From positions 1 to 54,004 of the forward strand of contig JAIBCN010000030.1 of NCBI GenBank assembly GCA_019694155.1: a stretch of 54,004 nt of DNA, in the 5' to 3' direction. Within the stretch, counting starts at the first letter, position 1; each line of letters begins with the position of its first letter. Both the position numbers and the translations under genes were made by a program. The notes beneath the pieces were generated by a model, which was not told the DNA's origin, searched no databases, and saw only the letters and a list, made by a program, of their open reading frames with translations. Shown here one piece after another: positions 18,038 to 26,664 of the stretch. This DNA comes from Vicinamibacteria bacterium (GTDB taxonomy: Bacteria; Acidobacteriota; Vicinamibacteria; Fen-336; JAGNNV01).

Positions 18038-18076
18038 GGCGGGAGTGAATCCCGCCTTCGCTCACTCGCGTGAGCG
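18038..18076. repeat. Tandem perfect hairpins between convergent genes
   Basis: Two adjacent inverted repeats: GGCGGGA (18038-18044) pairs with TCCCGCC (18050-18056) around a 5-base loop, and CGCTCAC (18059-18065) pairs with GTGAGCG (18070-18076) around TCGC. Both lie between the stops of the M14 gene and the minus-strand propeller-like gene. There is no U-tract, so they may be REP-like or factor-assisted bidirectional terminators. Confidence 0.5.
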
Positions 18077-18105
18077 GGTTGCACGGATCCCCGGTTGGCC
18101 TGGTC

Positions 18106-18975
18106 TTAACGCGCCGGGGCGGCCGGGTCGAAGATCGTCTCCTTTCCGTTCTTCTCGACCCGGAGCACGCGCACCGCGTTGTCGGCGCGATACTCGAGAA
18201 TCCAGAGCCGCCCGTCGCGGTCGATCAGGCCCCCGGAGGGTGACCACTCCGGACCGGTGGATCTCACCACCTCGGGCGGGGCGCCCGGGCGAACGCGCAT
18301 GACCACCTTTTCCTCGCTGACCGCGACGTAGACGTTCCCCGCGGGGTCGGTCCAGAGGCCCTGATGGTAGTGGGGCTGCCGCACGTTTCGCGGCGGGGTC
18401 TTGATGGAGCTGAGTTTGGACGCCAGCGTCGTGACCTTCCCGTCCGCCGCGATTCTGCGGAGGTCGCCCTGGTCCATCAGGAACAAGACGCCCTCGGGTG
18501 TCGCGGTCATCCTCCCGATCTCTGTGAAGCCGCCCGAGGCGTGCGTCGAGACCAGGCCGGTGTTCCCCGCCTTTCGGATGACCGGGGGTTTGTCGTGACT
18601 GGCCCAGTACCTGACCCCCGCGCGGTCGCGGACGAAGCTGTCGCCCTCCTGAAACGCGGGGCGCGACTTGACGAGGTCGCTCAGCTGACCGTCGGGTGAG
18701 AGGCGCCACAGGCGCTGGCTCCACCTCTTTGTGGCGTCGCCCTCGTACCAGAGGTGCTCGCCAAGCAGGTTGCCGCCGGTGTCGAAGCACAGTTCGTGAG
18801 TGTGGACGTTCGGGACGGCGACGCTCATCCTTCCGCCCGGAGTCACCTTCCACACCTGTTTGAGATCGGTGAAGAACACGTTGCCGGCCCGGTCTTCGAC
18901 GATGCCCCAGCCCGGATGGGCCCGGGCGGCGTCCGCCAGGAAAAGCAGGCTGAGGCTGATCCAGATTCTCTTCAT
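18106..18975 (-). CDS. Secreted NHL/SMP-30-like beta-propeller protein
   Basis: A 289-residue protein with a signal peptide (cleavage near ADAARA-HP) and a body of repeated four-strand units of a beta-propeller. Phrases such as GIVEDRAGNVFFTD, LWTDPAGNVYVAV and LIDRDGRLWILEY recur with the D-x-x-G-x-(V/L)-(Y/W) pattern seen in NHL, SMP-30 and gluconolactonase-like propellers. The repeats span about residues 20-285. There is no clear set of catalytic metal ligands, so a lactonase activity is not claimed. A purine-rich GGAAAGGAAG precedes the ATG at 18975. It is convergent with the 927-residue M14 gene and divergent from the deacylase/esterase fusion, with 120 bases between the two starts. Confidence 0.7.
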   Translation of the reverse strand: MKRIWISLSLLFLADAARAHPGWGIVEDRAGNVFFTDLKQVWKVTPGGRMSVAVPNVHTHELCFDTGGNLLGEHLWYEGDATKRWSQRLWRLSPDGQLSDLVKSRPAFQEGDSFVRDRAGVRYWASHDKPPVIRKAGNTGLVSTHASGGFTEIGRMTATPEGVLFLMDQGDLRRIAADGKVTTLASKLSSIKTPPRNVRQPHYHQGLWTDPAGNVYVAVSEEKVVMRVRPGAPPEVVRSTGPEWSPSGGLIDRDGRLWILEYRADNAVRVLRVEKNGKETIFDPAAPAR

Positions 18976-19095
18976 GCTTGGCTTCCTTTCCCGCGACCCT
19001 GGGGGGAGAGCCCAGGGGCCCGTGTGACCGGTGAAGTTACACCGCCCGTCCGATCACTAGAATCCTCATTTAGGCCGGCCACCCTCGGAGAACCC

Positions 19096-21489
19096 ATGAC
19101 TTCACGATTCATCCGCGCCGCCGCGCGCGCCATCCTCGCCGCCGCTCTTCTCGCCCCCTCGGCGGCCGCGCGGGCTGCGGACTACGACCTCATCGTGCGG
19201 GGAGGGATGGTCTACGACGGGACCGGGGGGCCGCCCCGCCTCGCTGACGTGGGGATCCGCGGGGACCTCATCGCGACCATCGGAGACCTTTCGAAGGCGT
19301 CAGCGACGCGCGTGCTGGACGCCCGGGGTCTTGCCGTGGCGCCCGGCTTCATCAACATGCTCTCGTGGTCGGTCGACTCCCTGATCGTCGACGGTCGATC
19401 CCAGGGCGAGATCCGCCAGGGCGTCACCACCGAGATCTTCGGAGAGGGCGACTCCATGGGACCCCTCACTCCCGCCATGAAAAAGCTGCGCGAGGAGGGC
19501 ATGGGCGACATCAGGTACAAGATCGAGTGGACGACGCTCTCCGAGTACCTCAACTACCTCGAGAAGCGCGGAATCTCGCCGAACGTCGCGTCCTACATCG
19601 GCGCCGCGACGATTCGCGAGCATGTGATCGGCCTTGACGACAAGAAGGCGACGCCCGACGAGATGCAGCAAATGCGGGATCTGGTTCGCGCGGAAATGAA
19701 GGCGGGCGCCCTCGGCATCGGGTCTTCGCTCATCTACGCGCCCGCGGTGTACGCGGATACGAACGAGCTCATCGAACTTTCGAAGGTGGCCGCCCAGTAT
19801 CAGGGCAAGTACATCTCACACATGCGCAGCGAAGGCGACCGCCTGCTCGAGGCCGTGGACGAACTGATCCGCATCGCCCGTGAAGCGAAGATCCCCGCCG
19901 AGATCTATCACATGAAGGCCGCGGGGGAGTCGAACTGGAACAAGCTCGATGCCGTGGTTCAGAAAGTGGAGGCCGCGAGAGCAGAGGGCCTCAAGGTCAC
20001 CGCCGACATGTACACCTACACCGCGGGCGCCACCGGCTTCGATGCCTGTCTCCCGCCCTGGTCGAGGGCGGGGGGGCCGGATGAAGTGTTCAAGCGCCTC
20101 GAAGAACCCGCGACCCGCGCCCGGATCTCGGCGGAGATGAAGGCGAAGGGCGCGGGCTGGGAGAACATCTGCGCCGCCGCGGGTTCTCCCGAGCGCATGC
20201 TCCTCCTCGAGTTCAAGAACCAGGCGCTCAAGCCGCTCCAGGGGAAGACCCTCGCCGAGGTGGTGAAGATGCGGGGAGGAAAGGGCTGGACGGAGGTCAT
20301 CATGGACCTCGTCCACGAAGACAGGACGAGGGTGGGCGTCGCCTTCTTTCTGATGTCCGAGGACAACGTGCGCAAGCAGGTGAAGCTCCCCTGGGTCTCG
20401 TTTGGATCGGACGCGGCATCCATGGCTCTGGAGGGCGTATTCCTGAAGTCGAGCACCCATCCTCGCGCCTACGGCAACTTCTCGCGTCTTCTCGGGCGCT
20501 ACGTGCGCGATGAGAAGCTGATCCCTCTCGAGGAGGCGATCCGCCGGCTGGCCGCTCTCCCCGCTCAGAACCTGGGCCTCGACCGCCGCGGCCTCCTGAA
20601 GGAAGGGATGTTCGCGGACGTGGTGGCGTTCGATCCGCTCACGGTGGGCGATCGGGCCACCTTCGAAGAGCCGCACCAGTATTCGGTCGGCATGAAGCAC
20701 GTGGTGGTCAACGGGATTCCCGTGCTCGTGGATGGCGAGCACACGGGAACGAGGCCTGGACGCGCGCTGTGGGGGCCGGGGCGCGATCCTGCCCCCGCCC
20801 GTCCTCTCCCTGAGCGGATCACCGTTCATCTCGCCGGCGACTCCACCATGGCCGACAAGCTCGCGGAGAAGCGTCCCGAGACCGGTTGGGGTGAGCGCCT
20901 CCAGCAGTTCTTTCTCCAGGACCGCGTGCGGGTCGCGAACCATGCCCAGAACGGCCGCAGCACGCGCACTTTCATCAGCGAGGGGCGTTGGGACGCCCTG
21001 CTCGCCGAAGTGAAAGCGGGCGACTACGTCTTCGTCGAATTCGGCCACAACGACGAGTCGAAGGAGAAAGTCGACCGCTACACCCCGCCCGAGGACTTCA
21101 AGCGAAATCTCGGCCGGTTCGTGGCCGACGTCCGGGCGAAGAAAGCCTCGCCGGTGCTTCTCACGCCGGTCATGCGACGACGCTTCGACGCGTCGGGCGC
21201 GGTCCAGGACACGCATGGCGAATATCCCGATCTCGTGCGGTCCGTGGCCGCGGAGACGGGAACGCCCCTCATCGACCTGCACCGGGCGACGGGGAAGGTT
21301 CTCGCCGAGCGTGGCCTAGCGGGCTCGCGGGAGCTCTTCCTCCAGCTCAAGGCCGGTGAGAACCCGAACTATCCCCAGGGTATCGAGGACAACACTCACT
21401 CCTCACCCCTCGGGGCGAGCCTCAACGCGAGGCTCGCCGCCGACGGGATCCGCGAGCTGAAGCTGCCGCTCGCGGCGTGGTTGAGGTAA
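19096..21489 (+). CDS. Fusion of D-aminoacylase-like amidohydrolase and SGNH/RGAE-type esterase
   Basis: A 797-residue exported protein; signal peptide about residues 1-27. Residues 29-560 are an amidohydrolase of the N-acyl-D-amino-acid deacylase group: DLIVRGGMVYDGTG and VAPGFIN at the start, later-site residues H242 (SHMRSEG), H272 (YHMKA) and D439 (GSDA), and the usual VVVNGIPVLVDGEHTG ending. After a short Pro-rich linker (562-572) there is a complete SGNH hydrolase like rhamnogalacturonan acetylesterase: GDST with S583, N620, N652 in GHND, and the D765-N-T-H768 dyad. The amidohydrolase lacks the usual H-x-H after PGF (here N-M-L-S) and the active-site Cys. The fusion suggests sequential removal of acyl/acetyl groups from an extracellular substrate, which is inference. 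The reading frame is continuous through the junction. Confidence 0.88.
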   Translation: MTSRFIRAAARAILAAALLAPSAAARAADYDLIVRGGMVYDGTGGPPRLADVGIRGDLIATIGDLSKASATRVLDARGLAVAPGFINMLSWSVDSLIVDGRSQGEIRQGVTTEIFGEGDSMGPLTPAMKKLREEGMGDIRYKIEWTTLSEYLNYLEKRGISPNVASYIGAATIREHVIGLDDKKATPDEMQQMRDLVRAEMKAGALGIGSSLIYAPAVYADTNELIELSKVAAQYQGKYISHMRSEGDRLLEAVDELIRIAREAKIPAEIYHMKAAGESNWNKLDAVVQKVEAARAEGLKVTADMYTYTAGATGFDACLPPWSRAGGPDEVFKRLEEPATRARISAEMKAKGAGWENICAAAGSPERMLLLEFKNQALKPLQGKTLAEVVKMRGGKGWTEVIMDLVHEDRTRVGVAFFLMSEDNVRKQVKLPWVSFGSDAASMALEGVFLKSSTHPRAYGNFSRLLGRYVRDEKLIPLEEAIRRLAALPAQNLGLDRRGLLKEGMFADVVAFDPLTVGDRATFEEPHQYSVGMKHVVVNGIPVLVDGEHTGTRPGRALWGPGRDPAPARPLPERITVHLAGDSTMADKLAEKRPETGWGERLQQFFLQDRVRVANHAQNGRSTRTFISEGRWDALLAEVKAGDYVFVEFGHNDESKEKVDRYTPPEDFKRNLGRFVADVRAKKASPVLLTPVMRRRFDASGAVQDTHGEYPDLVRSVAAETGTPLIDLHRATGKVLAERGLAGSRELFLQLKAGENPNYPQGIEDNTHSSPLGASLNARLAADGIRELKLPLAAWLR

Positions 21490-21526
21490 GGGTCAGGAAC
21501 GGCGCGCCGGGCCGGCGGCTTCGGCG

Positions 21527-22135
21527 TTACTTGGCGGCAGGCGCGTCGGCCGGGGCCGGCTTACGCTTGTTGGCTTCGATGTTGACCGTGATCTCGACCT
21601 CATCTCCAAGCATCATGCCGCCGGAATCGAGAGTCTGGTTCCAGACGATGCCGTAGTCCTTGCGGTTCAGCTTCGTGGTGAGGCTGAAGCCCGCCTTTTC
21701 CGTGCCTCGCGAGTCGGTCACCGTGCCCCCGAAATCCACGGGGATGGTGAGCTCCTTGGCCGTGCCGTGCATGGTGAAGATGCCGGTGACGTTGAAGGTA
21801 TCGGCGTCCACCGGCGCGATCTTCGTGCTCTTGAACGTGATCTCCGGGTTCTTCTCGGCGTCGAAGAAGTCGGCGCTCCGGAGGTGGTTGTCGCGGCCGG
21901 TGTTGGCGGTGTTGATCGAGGCTGTCTTGATGGTGAACTCGACCGATGAGGCGGCCGGCTTGCCGGGCACGATGGTGATGGTTCCCGAGAAGTCGTCGAA
22001 GCGGCCGGACACCTTGGAGACGAAATGGCGGACGCGGAAGGCCACTTCGGAGTGAACCTTGTCGACGTTGTAGACGTCCTGCGAGAAGGCGGCCGACGCG
22101 GCCAGAGTGAAGGCGAGAGTGAGGGTGGTTTTCAT
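21527..22135 (-). CDS. yceI: YceI family periplasmic protein
   Basis: A 202-residue lipocalin-like protein. It has a signal peptide (about residues 1-18, ending at AAFS-Q), followed by the YceI domain: YNVDKVHSEVAFRVRHF, a central NHLRSADFFDAEKNPEITF and a GMMLGDEVEITVNIE ending. Family members bind polyisoprenoids or related amphiphilic molecules and are often induced by stress. A Lys/Pro/Ala tail follows. It is 46 bases downstream of the MarR-type gene on the same strand and is probably its main target. It is convergent with the deacylase/esterase fusion gene. Confidence 0.92.
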   Translation of the reverse strand: MKTTLTLAFTLAASAAFSQDVYNVDKVHSEVAFRVRHFVSKVSGRFDDFSGTITIVPGKPAASSVEFTIKTASINTANTGRDNHLRSADFFDAEKNPEITFKSTKIAPVDADTFNVTGIFTMHGTAKELTIPVDFGGTVTDSRGTEKAGFSLTTKLNRKDYGIVWNQTLDSGGMMLGDEVEITVNIEANKRKPAPADAPAAK

Positions 22136-22181
22136 GATGGCGTTTATTCCTGTGCTGTCTTCTGGGTGATGGTTACGGTGG

Positions 22182-22682
22182 TTACTGCTTCCGCAGCGAG
22201 GTGCATCGCGCGGCGCAGACGCTGCGGATGGCGTCAAGGCTTGTGATGAGCTGATCGATTTCGGCGCTGGCGAGTCCGGCGAAGAGCACCTCGCTCGCCT
22301 GGGGGACGGTGGTGTCGAGCCGGGAGAGAAGGGCGAGACCCTTCTTCTCAATGTGGCAAAGGACCTGGCGCCGGTCGGCCCGCGGGCGCTCGCGTCGCAC
22401 CAGGCCCGCGAGCTCCAGGCGGTCGATCAGGCGGGTGATGCCCGGGGCCTGTTCCACCAGGCGGGCCCCGATCTCCAGGGTGGGCAGGCCCGTCTCCCGG
22501 GCGCCCCGGAGGATCCTCAGGACGTTGAACTGGGCCAGGGTGATTCCCTCGGGCTCGAGCACTTCGGAGATCCGCCAGCGGAGCATGTCCGCGGTGCGCA
22601 GGATTCCCACGAATGCCTCCTCCCGGTTCGAGGGGAAGGGCTTTGTCTGTCTCAATTCGCGAAGGATGGACCCGTGCGGCAT
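22182..22682 (-). CDS. MarR family transcriptional regulator
   Basis: A 166-residue winged-helix regulator. The recognition region EIGARLVEQAPGITRLIDRLELAGLVRRERPRADRR spans about residues 70-105 and carries the MarR wing signature with the D-R-R turn; helical dimerisation segments flank it. The gene precedes yceI and diverges from the wbp-like operon. Its promoter has a TTGACA -35 embedded in a near-palindrome, indicating autorepression. Two Cys near the C-terminus (VCAARC) could serve redox sensing, but that is speculative. Confidence 0.9.
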   Translation of the reverse strand: MPHGSILRELRQTKPFPSNREEAFVGILRTADMLRWRISEVLEPEGITLAQFNVLRILRGARETGLPTLEIGARLVEQAPGITRLIDRLELAGLVRRERPRADRRQVLCHIEKKGLALLSRLDTTVPQASEVLFAGLASAEIDQLITSLDAIRSVCAARCTSLRKQ

Positions 22683-22689
22683 GTCGGCA

Positions 22690-22741
22690 AAGATAACCAG
22701 ACAATAGTTGATATGTCAAGCAAACTCGAAAAATGTTTGCT
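22690..22741. promoter_or_regulatory. marR promoter with operator-like palindromes facing the wbp-like operon
   Basis: On the minus strand TTGACA (22714-22719) and TATCTT (22690-22695) are spaced by 18 bases, and the -10 ends only 7 bases from the marR ATG, giving a probable leaderless mRNA. The -35 lies in a near-palindrome, TTGATATGTCAA (22708-22719). Next to it, AGCAAAC (22719-22725) and GTTTGCT (22735-22741) form a perfect 7-bp inverted repeat, possibly a second operator controlling the divergent aminotransferase operon. Confidence 0.55.
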
Positions 22742-22790
22742 CGAACCCCGGGGACAGGGTAGGCTCCGTCCCGGACAGAGAAGGGAACAC

Positions 22791-23906
22791 ATGAGCACAC
22801 AGACACCGATGGTCGATCTGAAGGCGCAATACCTCCGGATCAAGAACGACATCGACGCGGCCATGGCCCGCGTCATCGACACCACCGCCTTCATCAAGGG
22901 ACCGGATTGCACGGCCTTCGAGAAGGAGTTCGCGGCCTTCTGCGGGGCCGAGGCCTGCGTGGGGGTCGCGAACGGCACCGACGCCCTGATCTATGCCCTG
23001 CGCGCCTACGGAGTGGGTCCGGGCGACGAGGTGGTGACGGTGGCGAACACCTTTATCGCCACCGGCGAGGCCATCTTCCTGAACGGCGCGAAGCCCGTGT
23101 TCGTGGACGTCGATGACGTCACCTACACCCTCGATCCGAACAAGCTCGAGGCGGCGATCACGAAGAAGACCAAGGTGATCATCCCCGTCCATCTCTACGG
23201 CCACCCCTGCGCCATGGAGGCAATCAACAGGATCGCGGCCGCGCACGGAATTCCCGTTCTCGAGGACTCGGCCCAGGGCCACGCGGCCACGCTGAACGGG
23301 AAGCGGGCGGGCGCCCTCGGCCACGCCGCATGCTTCAGCTTCTATCCGGGCAAGAATCTCGGCGCCTACGGCGACGCGGGCGCGGTCGTGTCCAACGACA
23401 AGGAGTTCATTGCCAAGGTCCGCCAGATCGCGAACCACGGCGGCGGGACCAACAAGTACGACAACGTCATCGTGGGGACGAATTCGAGGCTCGATACCCT
23501 CCAGGCCGCCATCCTGCGCGCCAAGCTGCCTCACCTGCAGCAGTGGACCGACGAGCGGCGCGAGCGTGCCGCTCTCTACTCGAAGCTGCTCGACGGCGTG
23601 CCCGGGCTGATCACCCCCAAGGAGGGCCCCGGGGCGAAATCGGCGTGGCACCTCTACACCGTCCGCACGCCGAAGCGCGACAGCCTGATCGAGGAGCTCA
23701 AGAAGCACGGCATTTCGACCGCGGTGCACTATCCGAGGCCGATCCACCTCCAGCCCGCCATGGCTCCGGCCGGCGGCAAGGTGGGAGATCTGCCCGTCTC
23801 CGAGGGCCTCTCGAAGGAAGTGGTCTGCCTCCCGCTCTACCCTGAACTGCCTCTAGAAGAGGTGGAGCGCATCGCGGGCGTCGTGCGCGCCTTCCTCAAG
23901 GCCTGA
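22791..23906 (+). CDS. DegT/DnrJ/EryC1/StrS (WbpE-type) sugar aminotransferase
   Basis: A 371-residue PLP-dependent aminotransferase of fold type I. Motifs: GTDALIYALRAYG near residue 62, ANTFIATGEAI, LEDSAQGHAA, and the Schiff-base lysine K188 in SFYPGKNLGAYGDAG. It is closest in layout to WbpE/WlbC, which uses glutamate to aminate UDP-3-keto-GlcNAcA. The two downstream genes (oxidoreductase and N-acetyltransferase types) supply the steps before and after, giving a WbpB-WbpE-WbpD set for UDP-2,3-diacetamido-2,3-dideoxy-glucuronate. A purine-rich AGAAGGGA precedes the ATG at 22791. It is 4 bases from the next gene, so one operon. Confidence 0.9.
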   Translation: MSTQTPMVDLKAQYLRIKNDIDAAMARVIDTTAFIKGPDCTAFEKEFAAFCGAEACVGVANGTDALIYALRAYGVGPGDEVVTVANTFIATGEAIFLNGAKPVFVDVDDVTYTLDPNKLEAAITKKTKVIIPVHLYGHPCAMEAINRIAAAHGIPVLEDSAQGHAATLNGKRAGALGHAACFSFYPGKNLGAYGDAGAVVSNDKEFIAKVRQIANHGGGTNKYDNVIVGTNSRLDTLQAAILRAKLPHLQQWTDERRERAALYSKLLDGVPGLITPKEGPGAKSAWHLYTVRTPKRDSLIEELKKHGISTAVHYPRPIHLQPAMAPAGGKVGDLPVSEGLSKEVVCLPLYPELPLEEVERIAGVVRAFLKA

Positions 23907-23910
23907 GCCC

Positions 23911-24900
23911 ATGAAGATCGGTCTCGTCGGTTGCGGCTACTGGGGCAAGAACATTGCCCGCAATCTCCATCAGATGGGCCTGCTCGGGGCGGTCTGCGAC
24001 CCGAGCGCCAAGGTACTCGAGAGCGTGCCGAAGCTGTACCCGGGCGCCCTCGCCACGAAGTCGCTGGCCGAGCTGCTGAAGTCGAAGGAGATCGACGCGA
24101 TCGCGATCGCCTCCCCCGCGGCCCAGCACGCCTCCATCGCGAAGGCGGCGCTCACCGCGGGCAAAGACGTGTTCGTGGAGAAGCCGCTCGCCCTCGACGT
24201 GAAGGAGGCGAAGGCGCTCCTCGATCTCGCGAAGAAGAAGAAGCGCATCCTGATGGTGGGCCACATCCTCCAGTACCACCCGGCAATCCGCCAGCTCAAG
24301 AACCTCGTCGACGCCGGCGATCTCGGCGACATCCAGTACGTGTACTCGAACCGCCTGAACCTGGGGAAGATCCGGCACGAGGAGAACATCCTCTGGAGCT
24401 TCGCCCCCCACGACATCTCGGTGATCCTGCTCCTTCTCGGACGACTCCCCAAGAGTGTCGCCACCACCGGCGAGAGCTGGCTGCGCAAGGGCGTCGCCGA
24501 TGTCACCATGACCACGCTCGAGTTCGACAAGGGCGCGCGCGCCCACATTTTCGTGAGCTGGCTGCATCCCTTCAAGGAGCAGAAGCTCGTGGTGGTGGGC
24601 AGCAAACGGATGGCGGTCTTCGACGACGTGGTCAAGGAAGGCAAGCTCCGGCTCTATGACAAGGGCGTCGACTGGCTGGACGGCCAGCCGGTCATCCGGC
24701 AGACCTCGGAGTCGACGCTCTTCTTCCCCGACCTCGAGCCGCTCCGCGAGGAGCTGCTGCACTTCGCCGACTGCATCCGCACCCGAAAGACGCCGCACAC
24801 GGATGGACGCAACGGACTCGACGTCCTGCGCGTCCTCGATGCCGGCCAGCGCTCCCTCGACAGCAAGGGCAAGCCGGTCATTCTCAAGAAGCGACTCTAA
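23911..24900 (+). CDS. Gfo/Idh/MocA oxidoreductase (WbpB/WlbA-type)
   Basis: A 329-residue NAD(P)-dependent sugar dehydrogenase. The N-terminal Rossmann fold has G7-x-G9-x-x-G12 (VGCGYWG), the conserved E90-K91-P92 (FVEKPLALD), and a catalytic-domain segment [13 protein letters not shown]. The C-terminal beta-sheet domain contains the probable active-site region [14 protein letters not shown]. In the WbpB/WlbA family the enzyme oxidises the 3-hydroxyl of UDP-GlcNAc-uronate. It starts 4 bases after the aminotransferase stop and is followed 14 bases later by the acetyltransferase gene. No UDP-GlcNAc 6-dehydrogenase (WbpA) is in the window. Confidence 0.9.
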   Translation: MKIGLVGCGYWGKNIARNLHQMGLLGAVCDPSAKVLESVPKLYPGALATKSLAELLKSKEIDAIAIASPAAQHASIAKAALTAGKDVFVEKPLALDVKEAKALLDLAKKKKRILMVGHILQYHPAIRQLKNLVDAGDLGDIQYVYSNRLNLGKIRHEENILWSFAPHDISVILLLLGRLPKSVATTGESWLRKGVADVTMTTLEFDKGARAHIFVSWLHPFKEQKLVVVGSKRMAVFDDVVKEGKLRLYDKGVDWLDGQPVIRQTSESTLFFPDLEPLREELLHFADCIRTRKTPHTDGRNGLDVLRVLDAGQRSLDSKGKPVILKKRL

Positions 24901-24914
24901 CTACAGGATCCACC

Positions 24915-25499
24915 GTGTCAGAAAAGAACTACTTCGTCCACGAATCGAGCTATGTCGACGAGCCTTCGACCATCGGTGAAGGCTCCAAGATCTGGCATTT
25001 CTCGCACATCCTGAAGAACGTCAGCGTCGGGAAGAAGTGCAACATCGGCCAGAACGTGGTCATCGGCCCGAACGTGAAGGTCGGGGACAACTGCAAGATC
25101 CAGAACAACGTCAGCGTCTACGAGGGCGTAGAGCTCGAGGACAGCGTGTTCTGCGGCCCCTCGATGGTGTTCACCAACGTCATCAACCCCCGCAGCGAGG
25201 TGGTTCGCAAGGACGAATACCGGAAGACCCTGGTGAAGAAGGGAGCTTCCATCGGCGCCAATGCCACCGTGGTGTGCGGCTCGACCATCGGTGAGTATGC
25301 GTTCGTCGGGGCGGGCTCCGTGGTGACGCGCGACGTCCCTGCCTATGCCCTGGTGATGGGAAACCCGGCGCGCCGCACCGCCTGGATGTGCCGTTGCGGG
25401 GAGAAGCTCGCCAAGGCGAAGGCGGGCGAGGTGGCGACCTGTCCGGCGTGCCACGCGTCCTACGCGATCGCGGCCGATCACATCACCCCGAAATCCTGA
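24915..25499 (+). CDS. WbpD/WlbB-type hexapeptide N-acetyltransferase with C-terminal zinc ribbon
   Basis: A 194-residue left-handed beta-helix acyltransferase initiated at GTG with AGGA 7 bases upstream. Hexapeptide repeats span residues 15-150 (for example [19 protein letters not shown]), interrupted by the loop [15 protein letters not shown] typical of WbpD. The tail (about 155-190) has CRCGEKL and CPACH, two Cys pairs that look like a zinc ribbon. In the pathway it acetylates the 3-amino group made by the upstream aminotransferase, giving a diacetamido uronic acid for surface polysaccharide. It is the last gene of the operon; the C2 epimerase (WbpI) is absent here. Confidence 0.9.
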   Translation: MSEKNYFVHESSYVDEPSTIGEGSKIWHFSHILKNVSVGKKCNIGQNVVIGPNVKVGDNCKIQNNVSVYEGVELEDSVFCGPSMVFTNVINPRSEVVRKDEYRKTLVKKGASIGANATVVCGSTIGEYAFVGAGSVVTRDVPAYALVMGNPARRTAWMCRCGEKLAKAKAGEVATCPACHASYAIAADHITPKS

Positions 25500-25525
25500 G
25501 ATGGCCGCCGGCCGCGGGCCGACCC

Positions 25526-26557
25526 CTATCGCTTCTGGGGGGCTGCCTGCGCCTCCGACAATTCGAAGGCGAGCAGCAGCGTCCGCTGAGCGCCGTTGAA
25601 GTTGTCGTCGGAGACGATGAGAATGTGAGCGGCGCCGCCCGCGGCCCGGAGAGCCGCGATTCCCTCGAAGTTCTCGACGATGAGCGGCGCCCGAAGCTCA
25701 GCCAGCACCTCGCCTTGAAGGACGGCGCCGGGTTTCACCGAGGCCCCTTTCACGCGCACGATCCGCGATCGGATATCGAGGGGGGCGAGCGGGGACCACA
25801 GTCGCTCCAGCACGAGCAGATCTCCGTCGGGCAGAACCGCGGCATCTGACGGCTCGAACCCCGGAGCGCTGCCCGTCCACTCGACAGACGCCCAGGCCCC
25901 GCCTTGAAGCAGGAAGGCTGCGAAGTTGCCCGCCGCCGTTCTCATCTGCTCGGTGATGGCGATGACGCGTTCATCCGGAAAGCTCGCGAGCGATTCGAGT
26001 CCACCGTTCGAGGGAGCATCCTGCAGGGCCCTGGGTGTTTCAAACGGATGGGCGGGCCCGGTCAATCCTGGCCCGTAGGCCCAGATGCGGTGCCGGCGCT
26101 CGAAGCCGACGAGGATCCGCCCATCGGTCAGCCGGCTGACCGATTCGGCGTCGCCGAGAAGCTTTCCGCTCACGGGCCTGCCCTCGAGGTTCTGGAGCGG
26201 CTCGATCGCCGCGGAGTCCATTCCGATGAGCCGCCCGTCCGCGAAGATCACGCGGCCCGTCACCTTGTCACCCTGGTCGGTGACCGCGATCATCCGGATC
26301 TCCCCGTTCCTCTCCTCGAGCGACAGGCCCGACAGGCCGCCGAAACCATCGTCTGGGGACTGGATCGCGAGGCCGCCGAGAAAGCGGAGGCTGCCCACCC
26401 GATCGAGCGTCGGGTCGACGGCGGAGAGAGGCACACTCTGCGCGGTCAGGGTAATCTCTCGACTCGGGCGGATCGCCGGTTGAGCAAATGCGAAGCCGAG
26501 TATGAAGAGACCCGCCGCACCCCATCCGACCCGCGCCCACCGAGCCTTCGGGAACAA
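25526..26557 (-). CDS. Phytase-like esterase (PF13449-type), probably exported
   Basis: A 343-residue protein from the start chosen here. That start is TTG at 26557, preceded by a perfect GGAGG (26566-26570) at 8 bases; it gives a short basic N-terminus and a hydrophobic leader (GWGAAGLFILGFAFA). An ATG at 26605 is in frame but has no Shine-Dalgarno. The body is a beta-propeller resembling the 'esterase-like activity of phytase' family: GGLSGLSLE near the start, LGDAESVSRLTDGRILVGFER in the middle, NGGLESLASFPD, and the ending LIVSDDNFNGAQRTLLLAFEL. It is probably a secreted phosphoesterase of unknown substrate. It is convergent with the wbpD-type gene and divergent from ctaA. Confidence 0.82.
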   Translation of the reverse strand: MFPKARWARVGWGAAGLFILGFAFAQPAIRPSREITLTAQSVPLSAVDPTLDRVGSLRFLGGLAIQSPDDGFGGLSGLSLEERNGEIRMIAVTDQGDKVTGRVIFADGRLIGMDSAAIEPLQNLEGRPVSGKLLGDAESVSRLTDGRILVGFERRHRIWAYGPGLTGPAHPFETPRALQDAPSNGGLESLASFPDERVIAITEQMRTAAGNFAAFLLQGGAWASVEWTGSAPGFEPSDAAVLPDGDLLVLERLWSPLAPLDIRSRIVRVKGASVKPGAVLQGEVLAELRAPLIVENFEGIAALRAAGGAAHILIVSDDNFNGAQRTLLLAFELSEAQAAPQKR

Positions 26558-26664
26558 CCTTTGAACCTCCAACCCGCCCGCGTCCTGACCGCGCTCCTGC
26601 TGCATGAGGGCGGAACCCTAGCGGAGCCGAGCGCGGGAAGTGAAACCCGGGGGTGGAAGCGAAG

